DNA of 7,946 bases from Nitrospiraceae bacterium (GCA_003454665.1 DMKB01000235.1:1-7946), one strand, 5' to 3'. Shown: positions 1-6,342, counted from the first letter of the stretch. A program made the numbers and translations. The notes: generated from the sequence alone by a model not told the origin.

Positions 1-52
1 AACAAGTCGCTCCACGCCGACCGCTTCGCGGCGTGTGATATCATCGTTTGGC
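1..52 (+). repeat. Partial attC recombination site (integron cassette, truncated by window edge)
   Basis: The window opens with AAC, the last three bases of an attC R'' box (RYYYAAC). CACGCCG (13-19) then pairs perfectly with CGGCGTG (29-35), and GTTTGGC (46-52) is a one-mismatch R' box (GTTRRRY). A 'TC' with the candidate extrahelical C at base 12 lies nine bases after the AAC, the same register as in the two complete sites at 704-789 and 1373-1431. The inner CCGCTTCGCGG is a typical attC terminal hairpin. Outer pairing is poorer, and R' begins ten rather than nine bases after the stem. The first four bases of R'' lie outside the window, so this is a probable call only. Confidence 0.65.
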
Positions 53-72
53 CTCCAGGACGGGAAAATCAA

Positions 73-681
73 ATGAAGATAATTATCGTGGGTGCATCTG
101 GTCGAATTGGTAGGGAAGTAGACAATGCGTTATCTGGAAGTCACGATATTATTCGTGTCGGGGCACATAGTGGTGACGTACAATGCGATTATACCGTCCC
201 AGACTCAATTCGTGATATGTTCGAGAAAATTGGTAAATTTGATTCCCTAATATCAGTTGTCGGTGGAGATAGTGTTTTCAAGCCATTGGCAGACTTAGAT
301 GATGAAGATTTTAGGTTTGGTTTCGAGCGTAAATTTCTTGGCCAAATAAGGCTTCTTAAGTTAGGAGATAATTTTGTCCGAGATAGTGGCTCTTTTGTGC
401 TCACCAGCGGCTTCTTAAGCCAATACCCGAATCCCTACAGTGTCGCCACCGGACCATTGAATGCTCTAGTAGATACCTTTGTCAAAAATACCGCACCTCT
501 GCTGCCCCGGGGTATTCGAGTAAACGTGGTTAGTCCCGCACCCATTGTTGAACCGGGGCGGGAAGGCAAAGGGTTGGTTACTGCGGCAGAAACAGCCAAG
601 CTATATGTCGAAGCTGTTGAAAACAATATTACTGGCAAAGTTTTAAGGACGTGGGGCGGCTTGCTCGTTGCAACAGAATAA
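73..681 (+). CDS. Atypical short-chain dehydrogenase/reductase (Lin1944-like SDR), integron cassette gene
   Basis: This 202-residue cytoplasmic protein has a Rossmann nucleotide-binding start, with the glycine motif GASGRIG at residues 7-13 and an acidic/hydrophobic β-strand pattern after it. The SDR-like 'LTSG' (110-113) and 'PRGIRVNVVSPAP' (145-157) segments are clear. It is shorter than classical SDRs (about 250) and matches the length of the PRK07578/Lin1944-type subgroup, whose canonical active-site residues are known to be absent. Here Tyr122 is present, but the usual YxxxK lysine is Thr126 (YSVAT). NAD(P) binding is therefore likely and classical catalysis doubtful; the substrate cannot be read from sequence. 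The ATG at 73 follows AGGA (57-60) at a rather long 12-nt spacing. The gene fills one cassette between two attC-like sites and has low GC compared with uup. Confidence 0.85.
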   Translation: MKIIIVGASGRIGREVDNALSGSHDIIRVGAHSGDVQCDYTVPDSIRDMFEKIGKFDSLISVVGGDSVFKPLADLDDEDFRFGFERKFLGQIRLLKLGDNFVRDSGSFVLTSGFLSQYPNPYSVATGPLNALVDTFVKNTAPLLPRGIRVNVVSPAPIVEPGREGKGLVTAAETAKLYVEAVENNITGKVLRTWGGLLVATE

Positions 682-703
682 CAAACTGTCTGTCTGAAAA
701 TCG

Positions 704-789
704 GCCTAACCAGCGGGTCAACCTGATCGGAAGAGGCTCTGTTAATCCCACATTTTTTCTGGGATGGCAGGTTACCCTTAACGTTACGC
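704..789 (+). repeat. attC site 2 (complete, 86 bp)
   Basis: R'' is GCCTAAC (704-710), a full RYYYAAC match. R' is GTTACGC (783-789), with one mismatch to GTTRRRY. The two boxes are complementary at 6 of 7 positions. Inside, GGGT (715-718) pairs with ACCC (774-777) and AACCTG (720-725) with CAGGTT (768-773). This leaves C719 unpaired, the classic extrahelical base of attC L'' boxes. A further hairpin, ATCCCA (745-750) with TGGGAT (760-765), forms the variable terminal structure. This combination of boxes, bulge and hairpin is specific to integron attC sites. It closes the dehydrogenase cassette and opens the next one, and gives the orientation: the array reads left to right, with the integrase expected to the left. 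Confidence 0.85.
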
Positions 790-815
790 CACAAATACTG
801 GAGGTATCTTTCTCA

Positions 816-1373
816 ATGAAAACGGTAGCGACAATCACTTTATTATGCGTGCTTTTCCCTCTTGCCACCTTATTCGCTGCTGATACACATTGGAAATCCA
901 TCTATAACGCAGATGTTGATGGAGATGGCATTAAAGAGAGATTCTTATACGCACTCGACAAAAAAAGCCAGAATTATGACGGCAACCTGACAATAAAGTC
1001 CAAAGATGGCCATGTTCTATGGACTCATCAATGGAAAATGACTCCGAAGGACCTGGAGAGTGATCTTCTGATGAATGAAGGGAATATCTCGATATCCCAT
1101 TGGGTAAGGCACTTTTTTGATGGGACCCTTGTTTATGGGGCGAAGTTTGAGAAGGTTAGGATAAAGAAGGATGACATAGATGATGACTATATGAAATTCT
1201 ATTCCAAACGCGAAAAAATACCGGCAGCAAAGCTAAAACAAGAAATATTGTCACAGAAGATTAACGCGACTTTGTATTATCGTGCCAGCTGGAGAGAAGA
1301 TCTGGTTATGTTAGTTTATATGCCGTCGTTGAAGAAATTTATTGGTTATTCTGGCGGTGAATACAATAACTAA
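816..1373 (+). CDS. Small exported protein with DxDxDG loop, integron cassette gene, function unknown
   Basis: The product is 185 residues. An N-terminal Lys followed by a hydrophobic stretch (residues 5-20) and an AxA-like site near residues 20-22 indicates a Sec signal peptide. Right after it, NADVDGDGIKE (31-41) has the Asp spacing of a calcium-binding loop (D33, D35, D37), as in EF-hand-like, dockerin or FG-GAP/VCBS proteins, but only one such loop is visible. The rest is charged (lysine and aspartate rich, around 112-140), with aromatic β-like stretches, and I do not recognise a family. The start at 816 is preferred over upstream in-frame ATGs, which would run through attC. GGAGG (800-804) sits 11 nt upstream and a signal peptide begins there. 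The stop codon touches the next attC, as in compact cassettes. Confidence 0.8.
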   Translation: MKTVATITLLCVLFPLATLFAADTHWKSIYNADVDGDGIKERFLYALDKKSQNYDGNLTIKSKDGHVLWTHQWKMTPKDLESDLLMNEGNISISHWVRHFFDGTLVYGAKFEKVRIKKDDIDDDYMKFYSKREKIPAAKLKQEILSQKINATLYYRASWREDLVMLVYMPSLKKFIGYSGGEYNN

Positions 1374-1431
1374 TCTGACAATCAGGTCAAGTTGACGAGA
1401 AAAAATGCGCAACTTACTCGAGTTGTTAAAC
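1373..1431 (+). repeat. attC site 3 (59 bp), last recognisable site of the array
   Basis: R' is GTTAAAC (1425-1431), a full GTTRRRY match. R'' is ATCTGAC (1373-1379), with one mismatch to RYYYAAC. AAGTTG (1389-1394) pairs with CAACTT (1410-1415), and GT (1386-1387) with AC (1416-1417), leaving C1388 extrahelical. That C is nine bases after R'', and R' starts nine bases past the bulge position, exactly the spacing seen in the 704-789 site. The site overlaps the last base of the preceding stop codon. No further attC is visible to the right, so this looks like the array terminus. Confidence 0.75.
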
Positions 1432-1476
1432 CCCGGAGCGTTCCACAGCAAAGGCCGCAGGCTTAGCCCCTCGATA

Positions 1477-1549
1477 TTACCCCTTCAACGCCTCCAGATC
1501 CTCCCACCGCTTATATGTCCCGGCCAGTTCTTTTTCCACCGACTCAAGC
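1477..1549 (-). pseudogene. Detached duplicate of the 3' end of uup
   Basis: Read on the minus strand this encodes the last 24 residues of the Uup C-terminal coiled coil (from LESVEKELAG to LEALKG) plus a TAA stop. It aligns without gaps to 2947-3019 of the intact gene, with 68 of 73 bases identical. The five differences (TAA/TAG, GAT/GAG, TAT/TAC, TCG/TCA, GAG/GAA) all fall at third codon positions, and only one changes a residue (Asp for Glu). Weaker similarity continues past the stop codon (1451-1476 against 2921-2946, about 17 of 26). Similarity ends abruptly near 1550 and there is no start or domain, so it is a non-functional remnant. The pattern implies it came from a diverged but functional homologue. 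Confidence 0.85.
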
Positions 1550-1593
1550 CTCTGCAAGATGCTGATATACAATCATCACCCCGGTCTTCAACC

Positions 1594-1609
1594 GACGGTG
1601 GTTACCGTC
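1594..1609. other. Perfect hairpin at the stop codon of the solute-binding protein gene
   Basis: GACGGT (1594-1599) and ACCGTC (1604-1609) form a 6-bp stem with a GGTT loop, overlapping the TAA stop (1602-1604) of the minus-strand gene. There is no T-run after it in either direction, so a Rho-independent terminator is not supported. It may help stabilise the 3' end of the message. Confidence 0.4.
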
Positions 1610-2780
1610 TCATACCATGTCCTTCCAGAATCGTCTTCCAATTAGGATCGGTGGTGAGGAAGTCGTAAATTTTATCACGGGCATCATTTACTTTTTTGAA
1701 GTAGGTACCGTTGACTTTTGCGATATGCAAGGTGCCCACCCTGTTGCCGGGCAAGGGTTGTGGATTTTCTACAGTACCACCCAGGGGAACGATTTCAAGA
1801 TGACAGCCCGTTGAGGCCAGTGTTTTCTTCAAATATACGGCCTGGTGGTAGAAGATCACTCCGGCGTCCGCTTCATCATGACACAGCGCGTAAGGAATAT
1901 CGCGATGCATAATTCGTGAAGAGGCGACCCATTTGGCCCCTGTGCCTTGCGGTTTCGTACCCCTGCCGAAGACTGATAACACGCCATTGATATCGTAGGG
2001 ATTATTAAAGCTAGACGTATCAATCAGGTTTAGGTCCTGTAAAAAAATACTCTCGAACAGCTTGGTTGCATCACAGCCAAGGGTGTTTTGAGCGGCCACA
2101 TTAAATATTGTTTCCGAGAAATTCTTAAATGAGCCTGGTTCATCGTAGGGATTCGGTGTCACTACACGGGTAATGCCATCCAGATCACACACATTCTTAA
2201 TGACACCGGCTTTGTCGTTCCGGATCAAAATCACATTACCTTGATTAACCAAAAAAGTCTCGCGGGTATCTGCATCCACCATACCATTGGCCACCAGTTC
2301 ATTCATCACGGCACCGGGAGCCATGACCAAAGAAGGACGGCCTACCATTTTAATGTTCTTGAATTGCAATTCCTCCGCCGTAATTTGATCAATTGACACC
2401 GGTGGTGACGTTGACCAGCAAATGGATACTTTGAATTGATTTGGTGTACCCTCTTGTTCAAGCAGGCCGACATGTTTTTCCGGTAGCAGATCGGGGTCAC
2501 CAAACATGGCATCTTTTAATGCCATATGGTAGTTGCCGGGAGTCGAAATAATCAGCTCACAAGACAGGTTGCCGTGTAAATCGTTAATATCGTTCGCCAG
2601 AAGTTGAGTTAGATAGGGCGTTGACGTTACTTCATCTTGCGGCCACTCAAGTTTACCCAGATGTTGTACGATGACCGGTCCGATGTCCGGCTCGGCAGCG
2701 ACTGCCGGCACAGTATAACTGACCATCGATAACAAAAAAAAGGAGCTACTGAGCATCATAAGTAATGTTTTTTTAACCAT
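1602..2780 (-). CDS. Exported type II periplasmic solute-binding protein (ModA/PBP2-like), ligand unknown
   Basis: The product is 392 residues from the ATG at 2780. This start is chosen because AGGAGG (2791-2796) lies 10 nt upstream and the protein then begins with a textbook Sec signal (VKK, hydrophobic core 5-22, cleavage likely after PAVAA, residue 29). An upstream ATG at 2828 would add 16 residues and bury the signal. The mature part has features of the PBP2 fold: a 'GNVILIRND' strand, then a 'VTPNPYDEPGSF' segment near 207-218 recalling the ligand-side P-x-x-x-PG region of molybdate-type binding proteins, and 'EADAGVIF' (303-310), a close echo of the ADAGI motif in ModA. Six cysteines (74, 121, 198, 236, 300, 326) could form disulfides in the periplasm. 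No permease or ATPase partner is adjacent. It could instead act in sensing; the ligand cannot be told. Confidence 0.75.
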   Translation of the reverse strand: MVKKTLLMMLSSSFFLLSMVSYTVPAVAAEPDIGPVIVQHLGKLEWPQDEVTSTPYLTQLLANDINDLHGNLSCELIISTPGNYHMALKDAMFGDPDLLPEKHVGLLEQEGTPNQFKVSICWSTSPPVSIDQITAEELQFKNIKMVGRPSLVMAPGAVMNELVANGMVDADTRETFLVNQGNVILIRNDKAGVIKNVCDLDGITRVVTPNPYDEPGSFKNFSETIFNVAAQNTLGCDATKLFESIFLQDLNLIDTSSFNNPYDINGVLSVFGRGTKPQGTGAKWVASSRIMHRDIPYALCHDEADAGVIFYHQAVYLKKTLASTGCHLEIVPLGGTVENPQPLPGNRVGTLHIAKVNGTYFKKVNDARDKIYDFLTTDPNWKTILEGHGMRR

Positions 2781-2828
2781 AGCAACATGACCTCCTGGAC
2801 TGGGTTGATGCATGATGTGGGTTCGCAA

Positions 2829-2946
2829 CGCTTGCCACCCCTGTCAGCTATAGAAAAAATATAGACGGCGTTTGTTCATCTGTCAAGGAACAATCTCTTG
2901 CCCCGGATCGTCCCAAAGCTAAAGCCGCCCCCTCGCCCCCTCAACA
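2829..2946. other. Short intergenic gap between uup and the solute-binding protein gene
   Basis: No gene or attC-like site is visible in these 118 bases. It contains a weak palindrome, CTATA-N7-TATAG, around 2850-2868, which is A/T rich and could include promoter elements for the minus-strand solute-binding protein gene. Its right end (2921-2946) is the stretch weakly similar to the flank of the uup remnant at 1451-1476. Confidence 0.4.
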
Positions 2947-4842
2947 CTACCCCTTCAACGCCTCCAGCTCCTCCCACCGCTTGTATGTCCCGGCCAGTTC
3001 TTTTTCCACTGATTCAAGCTGCGCCTTTGTTGTGGCTACTTTGTCGCCGCTTTCACGGTAAAAGGCCGGGTCGGCCATGGTGGCGATGAGCTGCTGCTGT
3101 TTCGCGTCAAGGTCCTCGATGCGCTTCGGAAGGGCGTCAAGCTCCTTCTGCTCTTTAAAGGTCAGCTTGCCGGGTTTCCCCTTTTGGCGGCCCGGCGCTT
3201 CCTTTTTTGCTTCCTTCTTGAAGGGGACATCAGTCGGTGCAATCTTCCCTTTGCTCTGACGCAGCCAGTCGTCGTATCCTCCCACGTACTCATTCACCTG
3301 GCCTTCGCCTTCGAAGACAAGGGTGTTCGTGACCACGTTATTGATGAAGGCCCGGTCGTGGCTCACGAGGAGTACGGTGCCGGGATATTCCATCAGAAGC
3401 TCCTCAAGGAGGTCAAGGGTCTCAATATCCAGATCGTTCGTGGGCTCGTCGAGGACGAGGACGTTCGAGGGCTGGGTGAAGAGCTTGGCGAGGAGCAAAC
3501 GGTTCCGTTCTCCGCCGGACAGGACCTTCACGGGACTGCGCGCACGGGCAGGGGCGAACAGGAAGTCCTGGAGATAGCCGATGACATGACGCTGGTTGCC
3601 GTTGATGGTCACGTAATCGCTGCCCTGGGCAACGTTGTCCTGCACCGTCATTTCATCATCAAGCTGCTCACGGTGCTGGTCGAGGTAGGCCTTTTCGAGG
3701 TTCGCTCCGTGCTTCACCCCGCCTGAGCGGGGCGCGAGATCGCCGAGCAGTATCTTCAGCAGCGTGGTCTTTCCTGCGCCGTTCGGTCCGATGATGCCGA
3801 CCTTGTCGCCGCGGATGATGGTCGTGGAAAAATCGTTGATGACCACGTTGCCGCTGTAGCTGTGGCCCACCCCTTGGGCCTCGATCACGAGCTTGCCCGA
3901 GCGCTCCGCTTCCTGCATCTGCATGCGCGCCGTGCCGGTGACTTCGCGCCGCTCGCTCCGTATTCTTCTCAGTTCCTTGAGCGCCCGCACGCGGCCTTCG
4001 TTTCTCGTTCTGCGCGCCCGGACGCCCTGCCTGATCCAGACCTCTTCGGCGGCAAGCTTTTTGTCGAATTTCGCACTCTCGACAGCCTCGGCATCGAGGG
4101 CGACCTGCTTCAGTTCGAGATAGGTATGGTATTTCCCGGGCCAGCTCGTTAGCCTGCCGCGGTCGAGATCGACGATTCTTGTCGCGAGCTTTTGGAGCAG
4201 GGCCCGGTCATGGGTCACGAAGAGCAGGGTCCCGCCGAAGGATAGCAAAAATTCTTCCAGCCAGGCAATGGAATCGATGTCAAGATGGTTCGTGGGCTCG
4301 TCGAGGAGCAACAGGTCGGGCTCGCCTGCCAGGGCCTTTGCCAGCAGGACACGGCGCTTGAGGCCGCCGGAGAGTTCGGAGAATTCGGCGTCCTCGGGAA
4401 GTTGGAGCCGCGTCAGGATGGTCTCGATCTGCTGCTGCATCTGCCAGCCGCCGGCGGACTCGAATTTGTGTTGGACATCCTCGAGCTCTGCCATGAGCTT
4501 TTCGCTGTGATCATGGGCCAGACGGGCGCTCACATGATGATACTGGGCAAGCAGGGTCCCCTGTTCGCCGAAGGCGCTCGATACAACGTCGAACACGCTT
4601 CCCCTGAGCGCCTGCGGTACTTCCTGCGTCAGGAGCGTGACACGCAGGCCCTGCTGAAATACGATCTTACCGCTGTCGGGCTTTACTTCACCGGTGATGA
4701 GCCGCATGATCGTGGACTTGCCCGTGCCGTTCCTGCCCACCAGACAGACGCGCTCGCCCCGGTCAATGGACAGATCAACCCCTTCGAGCAGCAGCGGCCC
4801 GCCGAAACCGACCTTGATGTCCTGTAAACTTACCAATGCCAT
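2947..4842 (-). CDS. uup: ABC-F family ATPase Uup
   Basis: This 631-residue soluble protein has two ABC ATPase domains in tandem and no membrane segments, the ABC-F layout. NBD1 has Walker A GRNGTGKST (36-44), signature LSGG (157-160), Walker B LLLLDEPTNHLD (177-188) and switch His211. NBD2 has GPNGAGKTT (352-360), LSGGE (441-445), LVLDEPTNDLD (462-472) and His495. A charged linker with an arginine-rich patch (about 275-300) joins them, and a Lys-rich segment leads into a C-terminal coiled coil (about 560-631). That coiled-coil domain marks Uup rather than EttA or YbiT, and length agrees with E. coli Uup (about 635). The family acts at the ribosome; E. coli Uup also binds branched DNA and affects transposon excision. 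All motifs are intact. The ATG at 4842 follows GGGG at a 6-nt spacing. GC is high, consistent with native chromosomal DNA. Confidence 0.93.
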   Translation of the reverse strand: MALVSLQDIKVGFGGPLLLEGVDLSIDRGERVCLVGRNGTGKSTIMRLITGEVKPDSGKIVFQQGLRVTLLTQEVPQALRGSVFDVVSSAFGEQGTLLAQYHHVSARLAHDHSEKLMAELEDVQHKFESAGGWQMQQQIETILTRLQLPEDAEFSELSGGLKRRVLLAKALAGEPDLLLLDEPTNHLDIDSIAWLEEFLLSFGGTLLFVTHDRALLQKLATRIVDLDRGRLTSWPGKYHTYLELKQVALDAEAVESAKFDKKLAAEEVWIRQGVRARRTRNEGRVRALKELRRIRSERREVTGTARMQMQEAERSGKLVIEAQGVGHSYSGNVVINDFSTTIIRGDKVGIIGPNGAGKTTLLKILLGDLAPRSGGVKHGANLEKAYLDQHREQLDDEMTVQDNVAQGSDYVTINGNQRHVIGYLQDFLFAPARARSPVKVLSGGERNRLLLAKLFTQPSNVLVLDEPTNDLDIETLDLLEELLMEYPGTVLLVSHDRAFINNVVTNTLVFEGEGQVNEYVGGYDDWLRQSKGKIAPTDVPFKKEAKKEAPGRQKGKPGKLTFKEQKELDALPKRIEDLDAKQQQLIATMADPAFYRESGDKVATTKAQLESVEKELAGTYKRWEELEALKG

Positions 4843-4880
4843 GAAAAACCCCGTTAGTGTTAAATACTGTTAAGAGCTAA

Positions 4881-4900
4881 AATCGCCGCGAATCGTCGCG
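4881..4900. repeat. Short tandem repeat, two 10-bp units
   Basis: AATCGCCGCG is followed directly by AATCGTCGCG, a two-copy direct repeat with one difference, in the uup upstream region. It could be a binding site for a regulator or simple slippage; nothing decides between these. Confidence 0.4.
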
Positions 4901-4914
4901 AATGAAAACGTTAA

Positions 4915-5037
4915 GCCGCAGATTTTCGCAGATGAACGCTGAAAAAGCAGCATCGTATAAAAAAACACTGCATTAATGCTTTTTTTAAAATCGATTTGCT
5001 GTCTATCTATCCGCTTTTTCTGCGCAAATCTGCGGCC
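4915..5037. repeat. Imperfect long inverted repeat upstream of uup
   Basis: The left arm begins GCCGCAGATTTTCGCAGA (4915) and runs through GCTGAAAAAGC (about 4949). The right arm (5011-5037) is its imperfect reverse complement, reading GGCCGCAGATTTGCGCAGA and then AAAAAGCGG on the minus strand. The left arm carries an extra segment (TGAACGC) that the right arm lacks. The loop holds A- and T-runs around a GCATTAATGC palindrome (4970-4979). It resembles degenerate 'CGCAGATTTTCGCAGAT' intergenic repeats seen in several bacterial genomes and may be a REP- or MITE-like remnant. Confidence 0.6.
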
Positions 5038-5267
5038 AAAAATGCTTTTGCATGTCTCTCTGGCAATTAGCTTTATTTATTTCGCATCCGCACTCTGCTT
5101 GTTCTCTGGCGACATCATGGCTCCCCCTCCACAGAGAACACCCCGACGCAGTATAGCACATCACTCACCGACGTAACGAAAAAAAACAGGTACGTCGGGG
5201 AGCGTGACGCGACCCGACGGATGATCTGATGCTATGAACAGTCTTCTCCCGTGGGCAGTATTTGACC
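5038..5267. other. Gene-free spacer with a hairpin-forming palindrome
   Basis: I see no credible gene here. CCGACGTA (5168-5175) and TACGTCGG (5191-5198) make a perfect 8-bp inverted repeat around a 15-base A-rich loop, and a nearby CCCCGACG (about 5141) competes for the same CGTCGGGG partner. No T-run follows the stem, so a terminator is not clear. A 66-codon ORF (4976-5176, +) overlaps the inverted repeats and shows no recognisable protein features. Confidence 0.5.
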
Positions 5268-5296
5268 TTGACAGCGCGGCAGGTTTTCCCTAAGCT
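5268..5296 (+). promoter_or_regulatory. Possible sigma-70 type promoter for the ankyrin-repeat gene
   Basis: A perfect TTGACA -35 (5268-5273) is followed after exactly 17 nt by TAAGCT (5291-5296), which matches TATAAT at three of six positions. Transcription would start near 5303 and leave a leader of roughly 97 nt before the ankyrin gene. The -10 is weak, so this is tentative. Confidence 0.4.
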
Positions 5297-5399
5297 TGTG
5301 ATAGAGAGCGTGAAATGGGACAAAATCTTCTTTCATGGCAAACTTGTTAACATCAAAGATTTGAATCTGATTTCCTGAGCATGGTTAACTCTAAAAAAC

Positions 5400-5915
5400 A
5401 TGAATAAAAAGTTGCCAAAAAAGTTAGTTGGTGAGTTTCTGGACGCTGCTGTTGAAGATCAAGAAAAGGCGTCACAATTGCTCAAAGATTATCCGGATCT
5501 TTTGAATGCGCGCTGGATCTCTAATGAGACAATCCTTCACTTTCTGGCGGTTGAGAGCTATGTTGACGGAGTGCTCTATCTCGCCAGAGCAGGGGCCGAT
5601 GTGAATTTAAGAAATAAGTTTGGCAATACCCCTCTAATTGATGTAGCAATGATTGGAAATAACGAAGTTGCTGAAGTGCTTCTTGCACACGGAGCTGATC
5701 CTAATGTTACGTCGGATATCAGTGACAATCCTCTTCATTGCGCTGTATCGAACGGCAATGCTCGTTTGGTAGGCATGCTCCTCGATAAGGGCGCACGTCA
5801 CGATTACGTGACTGATATTAAAGAAACAGTCACAGACGCACTTCCGAATGATGATGCAGCTAGGGTGGCGGTTGTAAGAGAGTTTAATACGCGCAAGATA
5901 AATCTGAAGAGCTAA
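5400..5915 (+). CDS. Ankyrin-repeat protein
   Basis: The product is 171 residues, cytoplasmic by the lack of a signal peptide or membrane segment. Three ankyrin repeats are recognisable: about 42-70 (NETILHFLA…ARAGADVN), 74-104 (FGNTPLIDVA…LLAHGADPN) and 107-136 (DNPLHCAVSNGN…LLDKGA). A degenerate fourth follows. The N-terminal 'FLDAAVEDQEKASQLLKDYPDLLNAR' segment is the usual capping helix pair. Such modules mediate protein-protein contacts; the partner is unknown. ATG 5400 is the only in-frame start after an upstream stop at 5376, but no good Shine-Dalgarno precedes it, so translation may be weak. It is A/T rich relative to uup. No attC-like site flanks it. Confidence 0.85.
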   Translation: MNKKLPKKLVGEFLDAAVEDQEKASQLLKDYPDLLNARWISNETILHFLAVESYVDGVLYLARAGADVNLRNKFGNTPLIDVAMIGNNEVAEVLLAHGADPNVTSDISDNPLHCAVSNGNARLVGMLLDKGARHDYVTDIKETVTDALPNDDAARVAVVREFNTRKINLKS

Positions 5916-5973
5916 CCAATAATGGGTGCGGACGCTTAAAAGTGCCTCTTAATTCAGACCTTTCACATAAATC

Positions 5974-5979
5974 AGGAGG
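5974..5979 (+). promoter_or_regulatory. Shine-Dalgarno deciding the VOC start
   Basis: AGGAGG lies 3 nt before the first ATG (5983) and 6 nt before the second ATG (5986) of the doublet ATGATG. The second spacing is workable and the first is too short, so initiation at 5986 is preferred. Confidence 0.6.
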
Positions 5980-5985
5980 CCAATG

Positions 5986-6342
5986 ATGCCTGAGCACGAA
6001 AAAATAAATTACGTTGAATTTCCCGCGAAGGACATAGGGGCGACGAAAGCATTTTTCACCGCGGTGTTCGGTTGGTCATTTGTAGATTACGGCCCTGAAT
6101 ATACGGCATTCTCGAATGAAGGTCTTGACGGTGGATTTTTTAAATCCGCTCTAACGGTCTCTCCTGAAAAGGGCAGTGCCCTCATCGTTTTCTATAGCAG
6201 GGACCTGGAGCAGACCCAATCAAAAATTGAAAAAGCCGGCGGCTCAATCAGCAAGCCCATATTTTCCTTTCCCGGCGGCCGTCGTTTTCACTTTCAAGAC
6301 CCCAATGGCAACGAATATGCGGTCTGGTCCGATATTGATTAG
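5986..6342 (+). CDS. VOC superfamily (glyoxalase/bleomycin-resistance-like) protein
   Basis: The product is 118 residues, the size of a single VOC protein built of two βαβββ modules. The first module starts at INYVEFPAKDIGATKAFF, with the typical 'D…A..FF..vFGW' pattern. The second ends with 'FHFQDPNGNEYAVWS', the DPxGN motif whose following Glu is the usual C-terminal metal ligand; a Glu in the first strand is the likely partner. Related proteins isomerise, bind or detoxify small molecules, often with a divalent metal, but the substrate is not predictable. No signal peptide is seen. The gene stands alone, 70 bp after the ankyrin gene on the same strand and facing the convergent toxin gene. 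Confidence 0.88.
   Translation: MPEHEKINYVEFPAKDIGATKAFFTAVFGWSFVDYGPEYTAFSNEGLDGGFFKSALTVSPEKGSALIVFYSRDLEQTQSKIEKAGGSISKPIFSFPGGRRFHFQDPNGNEYAVWSDID

Noticed and set aside
651..815. N-terminal extension of the exported cassette protein to an ATG at 651
   Set aside because: The extension would translate the attC site and the end of the dehydrogenase gene, and would bury an obvious signal peptide. GGAGG plus a signal sequence at 816 is much better.
1594..1609. Rho-independent terminator for the solute-binding gene
   Set aside because: The 6-bp stem is perfect but no T-run follows on either strand, and it includes the stop codon.
1405..1668. 87-codon + strand ORF beginning inside attC 3
   Set aside because: It starts in the attC loop, crosses the uup remnant in antisense and ends in the solute-binding gene; no protein-like features.
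3184..3726. 180-codon + strand ORF opposite uup, and the similar one at 4285-4827
   Set aside because: Both lie wholly antisense to conserved ABC-F motifs and show no protein family features. They are frame shadows of a GC-rich gene.
4976..5176. 66-codon + strand ORF in the uup upstream region
   Set aside because: It overlaps two inverted repeats, has no Shine-Dalgarno and its composition reflects the repeats. Hydrophobicity alone is not enough.
5316..5351. Eleven-codon leader peptide before the ankyrin gene
   Set aside because: An ATG at 5316 with 11 sense codons is expected by chance and has no attenuator-like structure after it.
5906..5960. Possible attC after the ankyrin gene (GAGCTAACC…)
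   Set aside because: The candidate R'' box breaks RYYYAAC, no GTTRRRY box follows at a suitable distance, and no bulged stem is present.
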